In this document: positions 1-9,237 of the stretch, in pieces
Numbering within the stretch: the stretch's first letter is position 1
Layout of the letters: each line of letters opens with the position of its first letter
From: Gemmatimonas sp.
GTDB taxonomy: Bacteria; Gemmatimonadota; Gemmatimonadetes; Gemmatimonadales; Gemmatimonadaceae
DNA length: 64,000 nt
Direction of reading: 5' to 3'
Assembly: GCF_027531815.1 (NCBI RefSeq)
Contig: NZ_JAPZSK010000001.1
Location: forward strand, 237,023 to 301,022
The notes under the pieces: generated by a model
What the model was told of the DNA's origin: nothing
Database searches by the model: none
What the model saw: the letters and a program-made list of their open reading frames with translations, nothing else
Made by a program: the position numbers and the translations under genes

Positions 1-711
1 TGGCGCGTGTACGGGCGCACCGACCGGTTCTACATCAAGGAGTACGACGCCGACACCAACGCCAGTGTGCTCTTTGCCGTGGACACGTCGGGGAGCATGC
101 AGTACGGCAGCGGTGCCGTGACCAAGTTCGCGTACGCCCGCATGCTGGTGGCGAGTCTGGCGTGGCTGTCGCAGTCCCAGGGGGACCGGGTGGGGCTGGC
201 CACGTTCACGCAGGAGCTGGAAGAGGTCATCCCGCCGTCTGTGCGGCATCTCCAGCGCCTCCTGCATACGCTGGCCACCACGAAGGCGGGCGGCCCCAGC
301 CAGCTGGTGGCGTCGCTGGGCAAGATCGGCCTGCTTTCGCAGCGGGCCGGGATCATCGTGCTGGTGACCGACTGCTATGAGCAGCCGGCGGCCCTTGGTC
401 GCGCCGTGGATGCGCTGCGCATGCACGGCCACGACTGCATCGTCTTCCACGTGGTCGACCCCGCGGAACGTGACCTGCCGGGCGACGACGATACCACGTT
501 CGAAGATGCGGAGAGTGGCGCCCTGCTGCCGCTCAAACCCCGCGTGCTGCGTGAGCAGTACCAGGCCCTGGTCACGGCGCATCATGCGGCACTGCAGGCC
601 CGCCTGGCCGCGGCGGGCGCCGACTACGTGAGACTCGACACCAGCGAGCCACTCGACCGGGCCCTGCATGCGTACCTCGACGCGCGGCTCTCGCGCAGCC
701 GCGTGCGATGA
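1..711 (+). CDS. DUF58 family protein, 5'-truncated by the window edge
   Basis: The reading frame is open from base 1, so this is the C-terminal 236 residues of a longer protein; the GTG at base 7 is internal. The segment opens with the DUF58 signature (YGRTDRFYIKEYDADTN), followed by a von Willebrand A-like fold whose metal-site motif is DTSGSM, near residue 29 of the visible part. The family is usually encoded beside MoxR-type AAA ATPases and BatA-like proteins and is thought to act in envelope or complex maturation. The next gene, a BatA-like protein, starts 10 bases after the TGA stop, which fits that operon. A MoxR ATPase is expected just upstream, outside the window. The family call is firm; the biochemical role is not established for this family. 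Confidence 0.88.
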   Translation, partial: WRVYGRTDRFYIKEYDADTNASVLFAVDTSGSMQYGSGAVTKFAYARMLVASLAWLSQSQGDRVGLATFTQELEEVIPPSVRHLQRLLHTLATTKAGGPSQLVASLGKIGLLSQRAGIIVLVTDCYEQPAALGRAVDALRMHGHDCIVFHVVDPAERDLPGDDDTTFEDAESGALLPLKPRVLREQYQALVTAHHAALQARLAAAGADYVRLDTSEPLDRALHAYLDARLSRSRVR

Positions 712-721
712 GCAGACGGCG

Positions 722-2782
722 ATGAATTTCCTCGTTCCCGCCTTCCTCGCCGGGCTCGCCGCGCTGGTCGTGCCGCTCGTGCTGCACTTGCGGCACCGTG
801 ATCGCGACCGGCCGCAGCGATTTCCGTCGCTCATGTTCCTCGAGCAGATCACCATCCGCACGGAGCAACGGCAGCGGGTCAGCGATTGGCCGTTGCTGCT
901 GCTCCGGCTGCTGCTGCTCGCGCTGCTGGTGTTCGCGTTCTCGCGGCCACTCTTCCGCGCGCGCGGTGTGGCGGGTACCGACTCGCGTTCGCGGGCCGTG
1001 GTGCTGCTCCTCGACCGTTCGCAGAGCATGGGGTACGAGGGCACCTGGGCCCGTGCGCTCGACTCGGCCCGCGCCGTGGTGGGGCGGCTGGGCACGGGGG
1101 ATCGCATCGCGGTGGTGACATACGACGATCAGGCGGAAACCCGGCAGCGACTCACCACGGACCGGGCAGCCGTGCTGGCATCGCTCAACGGGCTGTCGCC
1201 GCGCCGTCGTGGCACTCGGCTGGCGCCGGCGCTGCGTGCAGCGCGCCAGCTGTTGCTCGACGCCCCGTTCGCGGCCGCGGAGATCCTGGTCATTTCCGAC
1301 CTGCAGCGGGCCGGTGCGCTCGGTGTGGCCGGAGTGGAGCTGCCCGCGGGCGTGATGGTGCGCGGCATCCCGGTGGGACCGGCGTCATGGGAGAACGCCA
1401 CGGTGCATGCCCTCGACGCGCGCCGTGTCGTGCAGGAGGCCCGCACGGTGCTGGCGGTGAAGGCACGGGTGCGCCGCCATGGCGGCGACGCGCCCATGGA
1501 GCGTACCGTGCACCTCGTGATCAACGGGCGTGATGCCGCGTCACGTACGGTCCCGGTGAGTGCGGGCGGCGAGACGGTGGTGACGTTCGATCCCGTGCCC
1601 GCCCCGGAGGGCGCGGTCGCCGTCCTGGTGGCCATGAGCCCCGATGCGCTCGCGGCCGACGACACGCTCGTGGCCGTCGTACCGCGTGATGACGAACTGG
1701 GCGTGCAGCTGTCGGGGGGTGGCGAAACGCTGTACTTCGAGCGCGCGCTGGGCATTGGTCGCGCACCGTCGGTGATGGTTTCGCGCCCCGGCGGGATGCC
1801 CGGCGGCAATGCCCGGCCGGCCGCGGTGCGTGTCTTCTGGGATGTGCTCCCCGATGCCACGCTCACACCATGGCTGGAGGAGGGCGGGGGCGCGATCGTA
1901 GTGGTCGGACGTCGGCTGGCCGAGCGTCGCGGGTCGGTGTCTCCGCTGCTCCCGGCATCGTTGGCCGGCACCGCCGACCGCCTGTCCGACCGTGGGGGAA
2001 CGCTGCGCGAGGTGAGGACGGAGCATCCGCTCTTCGCTCCTTTCCGCGAAAACGCCGATGCGCTTGGCGCGGTACGGATGTTTCGCTACGCCCGACTCGA
2101 TGCACAGCCGGACGCCGATGTGCTCGCGCGGTTCGACGACGGCCTGCCGGCAATCCTCGAACGGCAGGTCGGCAACGGCCGTCTCCTGCTGCTCGCGCTG
2201 CCGCTCGACAATACGGCCGGCGATTTCCCGCTCCAGCCCGCCTACCTGCCGTTCGTGCGACAGCTCGTGCTGCACACGTCCGGCCGCGATGCGGCGCCGC
2301 TTTGGCGCGGCACGGGCGACCGGTGGGCGCTCCCCGGCACACTCGCGGCACCGGTGGTCGAGTCGCCAGACGGAACGCTGCTCCGACCAACGGCCGACTC
2401 GCTGGGCGCGGCCGTGCCATTGGCCGATGCCGGTGTCTATCGCGCCTTTGCCAGTCAGGTGGGCGGAGAACCGGCGGCGCTGCTGGCGGTGAATGTGCCG
2501 ACCTCGGAATCGGTGCTCACGCCCATGGACACGGCCGAACTCCTGCTTGGTGTGCAGGCGGGTGGTGCCACCGTGGCCTCGGACAGCGCGGCGCAGGGCA
2601 GCGCCGGTCCGCAGACCGACGAAGAGCTGGAGCGGCGGCAGTCGCCCTGGCGGGTGCTGCTGCTGCTGGCCCTGGTTGCCTTGACGCTTGAAACGGTGCT
2701 GGCCACACGCGGCCGGCGCGGCACCGCGCGACGGGTGGTCGCACAGCCGTCGACACGCCCGGGCGCGGAGCGCACCACATGA
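722..2782 (+). CDS. BatA-type membrane protein with VWA domain
   Basis: 686 residues from the ATG at 722. An upstream in-frame start at 668 was not used because it overlaps the DUF58 gene and lacks the BatA N-terminus. Residues 1-42 match the aerotolerance-regulator N-terminal (BatA) domain, including a membrane segment (about 4-22) and the HLRHRDRDRPQRFPSL stretch. A second membrane segment lies at about 56-76. A VWA domain follows with DRSQSM at 98-103, then a long periplasmic region and a C-terminal membrane segment (about 642-660) with a short basic tail. Loss of the last motif residue seen in canonical DxSxS sites (here DRSQS) is not apparent. It sits between DUF58 and DUF4175 genes, so the three probably work as one envelope complex. 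The function is inferred from family and context. Confidence 0.85.
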   Translation: MNFLVPAFLAGLAALVVPLVLHLRHRDRDRPQRFPSLMFLEQITIRTEQRQRVSDWPLLLLRLLLLALLVFAFSRPLFRARGVAGTDSRSRAVVLLLDRSQSMGYEGTWARALDSARAVVGRLGTGDRIAVVTYDDQAETRQRLTTDRAAVLASLNGLSPRRRGTRLAPALRAARQLLLDAPFAAAEILVISDLQRAGALGVAGVELPAGVMVRGIPVGPASWENATVHALDARRVVQEARTVLAVKARVRRHGGDAPMERTVHLVINGRDAASRTVPVSAGGETVVTFDPVPAPEGAVAVLVAMSPDALAADDTLVAVVPRDDELGVQLSGGGETLYFERALGIGRAPSVMVSRPGGMPGGNARPAAVRVFWDVLPDATLTPWLEEGGGAIVVVGRRLAERRGSVSPLLPASLAGTADRLSDRGGTLREVRTEHPLFAPFRENADALGAVRMFRYARLDAQPDADVLARFDDGLPAILERQVGNGRLLLLALPLDNTAGDFPLQPAYLPFVRQLVLHTSGRDAAPLWRGTGDRWALPGTLAAPVVESPDGTLLRPTADSLGAAVPLADAGVYRAFASQVGGEPAALLAVNVPTSESVLTPMDTAELLLGVQAGGATVASDSAAQGSAGPQTDEELERRQSPWRVLLLLALVALTLETVLATRGRRGTARRVVAQPSTRPGAERTT

Positions 2783-2828
2783 TCGCCCGGTCAACGCACG
2801 CCGCGATTCCCATTCCGGAGCATCTCCT

Positions 2829-5800
2829 ATGAGTCCCGACCGGCAGTTGCTCGTGACGCTGCACGCGCTGCGGAGGCAGTGGCGCCTGCGTGTACTGTGC
2901 GAATCGCTGGTGTGGCTTGCGGTCGCCACGGTCCTTGCCGTGGTGGCGGCGTGGGGGCTGCTGCGGCTCTTTGCGGGCAATGAGACGGGACCGACCATTG
3001 CCCGAGTAGTGGGCTACCTGCTGATCGCGGTCGCGCTTGTGCGCGGCCTGATCGTGCCGTTGCTGCGGCGCGCGTCGGATGAACGGTTCGCGCTGTACGT
3101 CGAAGAGCGCGAGCCCTCGTTGCGCCAGACACTGCTGGCCGCCGTGCAGGAAGCGCAGCTCCCCGAGGCGCAGCGTCCGTCGCCCACGCTGTCGGCGCGC
3201 GTGATGCAGCGGGCCGTGGCAGCGATTCGGCCACTCGAGTCCCGCATGGCACTCGAGCGTCCGCGGATCGTGCGCGCCATGCAGTCCTTCGGCGGTGTCG
3301 TCGCCGTCGCGGGGGCGCTGCTCTGGCTGGGGCCGCAGTCGGTGCGGGATGGAGCCCGCGTGCTTTTCGTACCCTTCGGGACGGCCCAGGCGGCCGTGCC
3401 GGTGCGTATGCTGGCCATCTCCCCCGGCAGCGTGAGTGTGCCGCGCGGCGGCGCCATCGAGGTGGAAGCGGGGCTGGTGGGGTTCGCGGCGTCGAGCGCC
3501 GAACTCGTGTTCCGAAGCGACAGCGCAGGCAACGACACCGGTGCGTGGCAACGCCTGCCCATGGCGCCCGACGCCGACTCGGCGCGGTTCCGGTCGCGAC
3601 TGTTCGATATCGTCCAGCGCACCGAGTACTACGTGGAGTCTGCCGACGTGCGATCGGCAGTCTTCACGCTGACCGTGAACGACCTGCCTGCCGTGTCGCG
3701 GGTGTCGCTCGACCTCCGTTTTCCGGCATACAGTGGGCTGCCGCCGGAGAAGATCGAGGACACCGGCGACGTCGCGGCGGTGGTGGGGACGACCGTCACC
3801 GTTCGCGCGCGCGTCACCCGCGCGGTGGGTGGCGGCACGCTGCGCTTCGATGATGGACGGACGGTGGCGATGACGCGTGAAGGCGACAGCGCCCTTGTGG
3901 GCGCGTTCACGGTACGCCGCAGTGGCTTCTATCAGGTTGACCTCACCACAACCGATGGCACGACCGTTGCCGGCGCCGTGGAGTATGTCGTGGACGCGAT
4001 CCCTGATCGCGCCCCCGTTGTGCGCATCGAGGAGCCGGGACGCGACACCAAGGTTCTGAACACGGATGAGGTCACGATTGCCCTGCAGGCAACCGATGAT
4101 CTGGGGGTGACCGCTTTGGAGCTTCGCTACCGCGTGAACGGCGGCGAGGAGAAGCGTGTGCAGGTGACCGGGGGGGCGCGGCGCCCGCGGGATGCCCGCG
4201 GCGCCCATACGCTGTTCCTCGAGGAGCTCTCACTGCAGCCAGGCGATCTGGTGGCGTACCACGCCGTGGCCAGGGACGGTGCCGGGCTGGTGGGGAGCAG
4301 TGATGTGTATTTCCTGGAGGTGCGTCCCTTCGGCAAGGATTACCGACAGTCCGACCAGCGCGCGCAGCAAGCGCAGCAGGGCGGTGGTGGACAGCCTCAG
4401 GGGGATTCCCCCGATGGATTCGTGGCGCGCCAGCGCGACGTGGTGGCCGGCACCTTCAACTGGCTGCGCGACAGCGCGAGCACCAATGACAAGGTGCGTC
4501 GCGAGAACATGACGACGCTGGCCATTGCCGAAGGGCGCTTGCGTGAGGACGTGGAACAGCTGGTGAAGCGCCTGGCTGAGCGCGGCGTGGCAGCGCAGGA
4601 CACGACCTTCGCGAAGATTCGCGGGGAACTGCAGCAGGCTGCGGTGGAACTCAAGGCCGCCGAGGAGCAGCTCGGACGTGTGCGTGGCAGCGGCGCGCTG
4701 CCCGCGGAGCAGCGGGCGCTGCAGCGCCTGCAACGCGCCGAGGCACTCTATCGCGACGTGCAGGTCCAGATGGGGGGCGGCGGTGGTGGCGGGGGCGGCG
4801 GCGGAGGTGGACAGCAGCGTGCCGAAGATCTGGCCGACCTCTTCGAACTGGAGAACGACAAGCAGCGCAATCAGTACGAAACCATGCAGCAGCAGCGCGC
4901 GGCGGATCCGTCGCAGCCTCAGGTCGACGAGACCCTCGAGAAGCTGCGGCAGCTCGCCAGCCGCCAGCAGCAGGAGAACGAGCGGTTGCAGCGCATGGCC
5001 GAGGCGATGCGGCAGCGGTTGGCGGAATCGGGTGGTGCCGCCGGCGGAGCCAGTGGCGGCTCCGCCAGCGGAGGCGCGCGACCGGGCGGCGCGAACGGCA
5101 ACAGCAGCCAAAGCGGTGCACAGCGGGAGCTGGCGCGACAGGCGGAGGAGGAAGCACGCCGTCTTGAGCGGCTGGCGCGCGAGCAGAGCAATCCGGAGCT
5201 GCAGCGTGCGGCCGAGCAGTTGCAGCAGGCGGCCGACAACATGCGTCGTGCCGCCACCGGATCGGCGGCGCAGGGCAATGCCGCTCTCGAGGAGCTCAAT
5301 CGCGCGGCGCGCAATCTGGAGGGGGCTCGGGCCTCGAGTACCTCACGCGGCGTGCAGCAGCTGGCCGACAAGGCGCGCCAGCTGGAAGAGCAGCAGCAGC
5401 AGATCCAGGAAGCGGTTCAGGGGCTACCCGAGGCCTCTCCCAGTGAGCGCGGGCAGCGCCTGCAGCAGTTGTCGCAGCAGAAGGACCGCCTGGCTGAAGA
5501 GGTCCGTCGCCTGGAAAGCGAGGCCGATCGCCTGTCACGATCGGCGCGTCGGGATCAGCCCAAGGCCGCCGGTCAGTTGAGCGGCGCGGCCGATGCGATT
5601 CGTGATACGCGCCTGGCCGACAAGATCGAGTTTTCCAAGCAGGTCGCGCGCAACGGCAGCGGCGAGTACGCGGGCGCGTTCGAAAATCAGATTGGCGAGA
5701 ACATTCGCGATGTGGCGGAGCGACTTCGCGCCGCACGTGGCGCGCTGCAGGGCGAGAGCGCGGCGCGTGGTCAGGAACGCACGCTCGAGCGTACGCGCGA

Positions 5801-6413
5801 GCTCGTGGCGGGCATGGAGTCGCTGCGTGACCGGGTGGCGGACCGCGCGCAGGGCCGACCGGGGCAGCCGGGACAGCAGGGACAGCAGGGACAGCAGGGA
5901 CAGCCGGGGCAGCCGGGGCAGCAGGGGCAGCAGGGGCAGCAGGGCGGGAACCGTGGTGGCGCAGCGCAAGGCGTTGCGCGCGGCGGCGGTATGCCGGGCG
6001 ACGAGCCGGGACAGGGTGGAATGGCTGCCGGAGCGCCGCGCAGTGGCGGCGGAATACCGCGCGGTGAGGCCACGCAGTTCGCGCGCGAGTTCCGCCTGCG
6101 CCGCCAGGCCGCCGAGGAGGTACGGCGCGAAGCGGCGGCGCAGGGGGTGAGCACGCAGGACCTCGATCGCGCCATCCAGGCGATGCGCGAGCTGGAGAAC
6201 ACCGGGGCGTTCGGAGACCCGCAAGGGCTCGAACAGCTGCAGACGGCGCTGCTCGACCGGCTCAAGGACTTCGAGTTCACGCTGTACCGCGCCGCAGCCG
6301 GCAGCGCCGACGGACGTCCCGCCGTGGGAGCACGGGCGACCGCGCCAGCGGAGTACCGGCAGATGGTCGAGGAATACTACCGGGCGCTGGCGGGAGCGAA
6401 GCGGAAGCGGTAG
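2829..6413 (+). CDS. DUF4175 family membrane protein with long coiled coil and collagen-like tract
   Basis: 1194 residues from the ATG at 2829; an in-frame extension back to 2688 would lie inside the previous gene and was rejected. The N-terminus carries membrane segments at roughly 31-50, 58-78 and 150-170, then an Ig-like extracytoplasmic region. From about residue 500 to 1000 the protein becomes a Q/E/R/A-rich coiled coil broken by a run of 13 glycines (around 4771-4811) and a Gly/Ser-rich linker. Near residue 1012 there are nine consecutive Gly-Gln-X triplets. This is the usual DUF4175 architecture but with unusually long low-complexity linkers. It is the third gene of the DUF58-BatA-DUF4175 block, 46 bases after the previous stop. 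It probably spans the inner membrane as a structural partner of the VWA proteins; no enzymatic motif is visible. Confidence 0.8.
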   Translation: MSPDRQLLVTLHALRRQWRLRVLCESLVWLAVATVLAVVAAWGLLRLFAGNETGPTIARVVGYLLIAVALVRGLIVPLLRRASDERFALYVEEREPSLRQTLLAAVQEAQLPEAQRPSPTLSARVMQRAVAAIRPLESRMALERPRIVRAMQSFGGVVAVAGALLWLGPQSVRDGARVLFVPFGTAQAAVPVRMLAISPGSVSVPRGGAIEVEAGLVGFAASSAELVFRSDSAGNDTGAWQRLPMAPDADSARFRSRLFDIVQRTEYYVESADVRSAVFTLTVNDLPAVSRVSLDLRFPAYSGLPPEKIEDTGDVAAVVGTTVTVRARVTRAVGGGTLRFDDGRTVAMTREGDSALVGAFTVRRSGFYQVDLTTTDGTTVAGAVEYVVDAIPDRAPVVRIEEPGRDTKVLNTDEVTIALQATDDLGVTALELRYRVNGGEEKRVQVTGGARRPRDARGAHTLFLEELSLQPGDLVAYHAVARDGAGLVGSSDVYFLEVRPFGKDYRQSDQRAQQAQQGGGGQPQGDSPDGFVARQRDVVAGTFNWLRDSASTNDKVRRENMTTLAIAEGRLREDVEQLVKRLAERGVAAQDTTFAKIRGELQQAAVELKAAEEQLGRVRGSGALPAEQRALQRLQRAEALYRDVQVQMGGGGGGGGGGGGGQQRAEDLADLFELENDKQRNQYETMQQQRAADPSQPQVDETLEKLRQLASRQQQENERLQRMAEAMRQRLAESGGAAGGASGGSASGGARPGGANGNSSQSGAQRELARQAEEEARRLERLAREQSNPELQRAAEQLQQAADNMRRAATGSAAQGNAALEELNRAARNLEGARASSTSRGVQQLADKARQLEEQQQQIQEAVQGLPEASPSERGQRLQQLSQQKDRLAEEVRRLESEADRLSRSARRDQPKAAGQLSGAADAIRDTRLADKIEFSKQVARNGSGEYAGAFENQIGENIRDVAERLRAARGALQGESAARGQERTLERTRELVAGMESLRDRVADRAQGRPGQPGQQGQQGQQGQPGQPGQQGQQGQQGGNRGGAAQGVARGGGMPGDEPGQGGMAAGAPRSGGGIPRGEATQFAREFRLRRQAAEEVRREAAAQGVSTQDLDRAIQAMRELENTGAFGDPQGLEQLQTALLDRLKDFEFTLYRAAAGSADGRPAVGARATAPAEYRQMVEEYYRALAGAKRKR
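5862..5942 (+). repeat. Nine 9-bp units encoding Gly-Gln-Pro/Gln triplets
   Basis: Nine tandem copies of a GGNCAGCNG unit lie in frame inside the DUF4175 gene and encode residues 1012-1038 as a collagen-like (Gly-Gln-X)9 tract. The units differ only at the third base of the glycine codon and at the CAG/CCG choice, so slippage could change the copy number without breaking the frame. Confidence 0.9.
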
Positions 6414-6435
6414 GGGCGGGAACGGCGGGAACTGC

Positions 6436-6540
6436 GGGAGACGGCGTCATGGGAGACGGCGTCATGGGAGACGGCGTCATGGGAGACGGCGTCATGGGAG
6501 ACGGCGTCATGGGAGACGGCGTCATGGGAGACGGCGTCAT
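6436..6540. repeat. Seven perfect tandem copies of a 15-bp unit
   Basis: The unit GGGAGACGGCGTCAT is repeated seven times without a mismatch, starting 22 bases after the DUF4175 stop. Two further copies lie in inverted orientation at 7073-7102, on the far side of the four-helix-bundle gene. Each unit contains the short palindrome GACGGCGTC. Perfect identity means recent amplification by slippage or recombination. Confidence 0.95.
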
Positions 6541-6568
6541 GGGTGACGGCCGGACCGGTGACGGCGGG
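6511..6568. repeat. Left 58-bp inverted arm of cassette A
   Basis: This arm consists of two 15-bp units plus a 28-base segment (6541-6568) containing GGCCGGACCGGT. It pairs with 7045-7102 with 56 of 58 positions matching by eye. The loop between the arms holds the complete four-helix-bundle gene. Confidence 0.9.
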
Positions 6569-6628
6569 GGACGGTCTGCGTTGTGGTGATGATGCGCGCG
6601 CCGAATGGATGACACCGGTGGGGAAGGT

Positions 6629-6645
6629 CGGGACTATCGTGGCGC
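6629..6645 (+). promoter_or_regulatory. 17-nt block touching the ATG, shared by both four-helix-bundle genes
   Basis: The bases CGGGACTATCGTGGCGC immediately before the start codon match the block before the second four-helix-bundle gene (19637-19653) at 13 of 17 positions, sharing CGGNACTANCGTG. The surrounding repeats of the two loci are unrelated, so the conservation is likely functional. It could be a promoter -10 region of a near-leaderless transcript or a binding site for the encoded protein. Neither possibility is tested. Confidence 0.5.
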
Positions 6646-7044
6646 ATGAACGATCCACGAAACCTCAGGGTGCTGGAAGCGGCGCTGCACTTCGCCGACG
6701 CCGTACACGAGCACATCGACCGTCTCGACTTCACGCGTGCACCACGCATCCGGGCGCAGCTGCTCCGCGCCGTCGACTCGGTGCCGGCCAACATCGCCGA
6801 AGGGGCGCGCGGCAGTCGCGCCCAGTTCGCCAATCACCTGCGTATCGCGCGCGGTTCAGCCGACGAGGTGGGCGTGCATCTGCGCGTCGCGCGCCACGCT
6901 GGTGCCATCGCCGAGTCGGAGTACTGGCGCTGCGAGAACAAGCGCGTGCTCGTGTGCAAGATGCTCACCCGCTTTCTCCGCACACTGGACGAGGAAGAGG
7001 CGTACGCTCACCATCGTGAGCACAGACGACGGTCCCCGCAGTAA
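6646..7044 (+). CDS. Four-helix bundle protein (23S rRNA intervening-sequence protein / Avd-like)
   Basis: 132 residues. The family hallmark S-V-P-A-N-I-A-E-G-A-R-G-S lies at about residues 45-57, followed by the amphipathic helices L-R-I-A-R-G-S-A-D-E-V and R-V-L-V-C-K-M-L. This is the TIGR02436-type family, which includes the proteins encoded in 23S rRNA intervening sequences and has the same fold as the Avd accessory protein of diversity-generating retroelements. Known members are small, oligomeric and basic, and Avd binds nucleic acid and reverse transcriptase. No reverse transcriptase or rRNA is near. Roughly half of its residues are identical by eye to the protein at 19654-20037. The gene lies inside an inverted-repeat cassette, and the right arm begins at the base after the stop. 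The family call is firm; the function here is unknown. Confidence 0.9.
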   Translation: MNDPRNLRVLEAALHFADAVHEHIDRLDFTRAPRIRAQLLRAVDSVPANIAEGARGSRAQFANHLRIARGSADEVGVHLRVARHAGAIAESEYWRCENKRVLVCKMLTRFLRTLDEEEAYAHHREHRRRSPQ

Positions 7045-7102
7045 CCCGCCGTTACCGGTCCGGCCGTCATCCATGACGCCGTCTCCCATGACGCCGTCTC
7101 CC
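7045..7102. repeat. Right 58-bp inverted arm of cassette A
   Basis: This arm starts at the base after the TAA stop of the four-helix-bundle gene and ends with two inverted 15-bp units (7073-7087 and 7088-7102). It mirrors 6511-6568. As RNA it would pair with the left arm only if transcription ran through the whole cassette. The symporter gene on the opposite strand ends 13 bases beyond it. Confidence 0.9.
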
Positions 7103-7115
7103 GCCCTCCCCCCCG

Positions 7116-8996
7116 TTACCCTTCGCTTTCCGCCCACAGCTTCCGCGTCACGCCAAGCAGCACACTGCCGCTCACCAGGAACACGGCCGTCAGGATCCAC
7201 GCATCGGTGAGGCGCGACGGATCGCCCGGGGCGTACAGGAAGTTGCCGATCGCGAACAGCGACGACCAGATCACGAGGCAGCCGGCGATCCACCCCAGCA
7301 GCGAGACCCCGATGGCGTTCTCGCGTACCACCTCGGCGTCGGAGACCCCGGCGGCGGCGCGTTGCGCCGTCCACCCCGGGCCAGCCGGCTTCACCTTGCG
7401 CACGAACGCCAGCAGGGTGGATTGGTCGGTTTGCGGTCCCACGTAGGCCGTTACCAGCCACGCCAGCGTGGTCACGCCCACCTGCACCAGCGTGATGGTG
7501 GCGAAATCCGCGTCGGGCAGCAACCGCGGCACCGCCAACGACGTCACCAGCGACATCACCATGGCCACGATCTCGCACCATGCAGAGACGCGCCACCAGA
7601 ACCAGCGCGCGATGTACAGCAGGCCGGTGCCGGCACCAATGGAGAGCAGCACCTGGAACGCCTGCTGCGCGCTGCTCATGGTGAGGCTCAGCAGCGCCGC
7701 CACCACGTACAGCAGCACGGTGCTCGCACGCCCGGCCTGCACGTAGTGCGCATCGGGCGCGTCGCGACGCACGAAGCGCCGGTAGAAGTCGTGCACGAGG
7801 TAGGACGACCCCCAGTTGAGATGCGTGAGGATCGTCGACGAGTTGGCGGCAATGAGCCCGCCGATCATGAGCCCCACGAAACCGACGGGGAGAAACTTCA
7901 GCATCGCCGGGAAGGCCGAATCGTGGCCGATGAGCGCCGGATCGGCCGCCGGAAACGCCGCCTTGATGGACGCCAGATCGGGGTAGACGATGATCGAGCA
8001 GAGCGCGGTGATGATCCACGGCCACGGCCGCAGCACGTAGTGGGCGATGTTGAAGAACAGGGTGCCGCCCAACGAATCCTTCTCCGACTTCGACGCGAGC
8101 ATGCGCTGCGCGATATAGGACCCGCCCCCCGGCTCGGCCCCCGGATACCAGTTGGCCCACCAGCTCACCGCGATGGGCAGAATGAAGATCATGAGCGCGA
8201 GCTCGGACATGCTGAAGTTCGGCATCATGTCGAGAATGGGCTGTCCGAGCCCATCCTTCACCGACATCACCGGCTGGGCGTCACCGCCCCCCTGCACCAC
8301 CTGCTGCGGCGCCAGCCGCTCGACCAGCAGGCGCAGACCAAGCCAGCCGCTCTCGCTGTTGCCCAGGCGACGAGCCACCTCCACGAGCGAGAACCACGCG
8401 GCCGCGAAGACGGCTGTCATCTTGATGAAGAACTGGATCATGTCGATGACGAGCACCCCCCAGAGACCGGAGTGCGCCGCAAAGACCACGTTGAGCAGGC
8501 CGGTGAGCAGGATCGTCTGCCACGGCGCGAGCCCGAACAGGATGTTCGCGATCTTGCACGCCGCCAGGGTCACCATCCCCATGATGAAGCAGTTGAAGAA
8601 GAGTCCCAGGTACACGGCCCGGAAGCCGCGCACCAAGGACGCCTCCCGACCGGAGTAACGCAACTCGTAGAACTCGAGGTCGGTGAGCACCCCCGAGCGC
8701 CGCCACAGCCGCGCGAAGAAGAACACCGTGGCAATGCCGGTGAGTACGAAGGCCCACCACTGCCAGTTCCCCGCCACCCCGTAGCGGCGGACCTGCTCCG
8801 TGACCCAGTTGGGGGTGTCCGACGAAAAGGTCGTGGCGACCATGGACAGGCCCGCGAGCCACCACGGCACCGACCGCCCGGACGCGAAGAACTCGGTGGT
8901 ACTGCTCCCCGAGCGCTTGGCCAGGAAGAGCGCCGGGACGAAGCAGACGAGGATGGACAGCAGCACAATGACCCAATCGATCCAGGAGACGGTCAT
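7116..8996 (-). CDS. Sodium:solute symporter family (SSS) transporter
   Basis: 626 residues, mostly hydrophobic, with about 13 predicted membrane segments. The N-terminus (DWVIVLLSILVCFVPALFLAK, then the SGRSVPWWLAGLSM stretch) is typical of the SSS fold, which starts with an outward N-terminal helix and then the TM1 unwound region that binds substrate and sodium. It is longer than the average SSS carrier (about 500-550) because of loops around residues 225-250 and 540-565. The substrate cannot be read from the sequence; SSS members carry sugars, amino acids or organic acids. It is transcribed on its own, convergent with cassette A. The 241-base stretch upstream (8997-9237) holds its promoter region and no convincing gene. 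Confidence 0.85.
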   Translation of the reverse strand: MTVSWIDWVIVLLSILVCFVPALFLAKRSGSSTTEFFASGRSVPWWLAGLSMVATTFSSDTPNWVTEQVRRYGVAGNWQWWAFVLTGIATVFFFARLWRRSGVLTDLEFYELRYSGREASLVRGFRAVYLGLFFNCFIMGMVTLAACKIANILFGLAPWQTILLTGLLNVVFAAHSGLWGVLVIDMIQFFIKMTAVFAAAWFSLVEVARRLGNSESGWLGLRLLVERLAPQQVVQGGGDAQPVMSVKDGLGQPILDMMPNFSMSELALMIFILPIAVSWWANWYPGAEPGGGSYIAQRMLASKSEKDSLGGTLFFNIAHYVLRPWPWIITALCSIIVYPDLASIKAAFPAADPALIGHDSAFPAMLKFLPVGFVGLMIGGLIAANSSTILTHLNWGSSYLVHDFYRRFVRRDAPDAHYVQAGRASTVLLYVVAALLSLTMSSAQQAFQVLLSIGAGTGLLYIARWFWWRVSAWCEIVAMVMSLVTSLAVPRLLPDADFATITLVQVGVTTLAWLVTAYVGPQTDQSTLLAFVRKVKPAGPGWTAQRAAAGVSDAEVVRENAIGVSLLGWIAGCLVIWSSLFAIGNFLYAPGDPSRLTDAWILTAVFLVSGSVLLGVTRKLWAESEG

Positions 8997-9237
8997 GACC
9001 GGGTCAGCGGAAGGGAGGAACAGGCACGGGCTGGCTCATGGGACCGGAATGTGGGGGGCCGGCAGCCGGGGAGCAACGCGCCACGGCGGGCGGGACGAAA
9101 TCCGTCACCGCCGTGGCCGGAACGGGCGGATGCGATGCGTCATTCCCAGGGGTGACGATCTTTCGCTTCCCCTTTCAGGGTACGACCTCAGTCCCGTGCG
9201 CCGAAGCCGAGGCGGAGTGCTCCTGCGTACGCCTGCC

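Larger units (their letters stand above)
6436..7102. mobile_element. Candidate cassette A: four-helix-bundle gene between inverted repeats
   Basis: The segment is bounded by 15-bp repeats pointing inward from both sides. Its last 58 bases (7045-7102) are the inverted match of 6511-6568 with only two mismatches by eye. The only gene inside is the four-helix-bundle protein, whose TAA stop abuts the right arm. There is no transposase, reverse transcriptase or obvious target-site duplication, so calling it mobile is inference from structure and from the parallel cassette at 19431-20172. Confidence 0.4.

Noticed and set aside
6436..7102. CRISPR array
   Set aside because: The 15-bp units are contiguous with no spacers, and no cas genes are present.
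7362..9155. Plus-strand open frame of 597 codons opposite the symporter
   Set aside because: Shadow of the minus-strand SSS transporter; composition is dominated by R, H, P and E.
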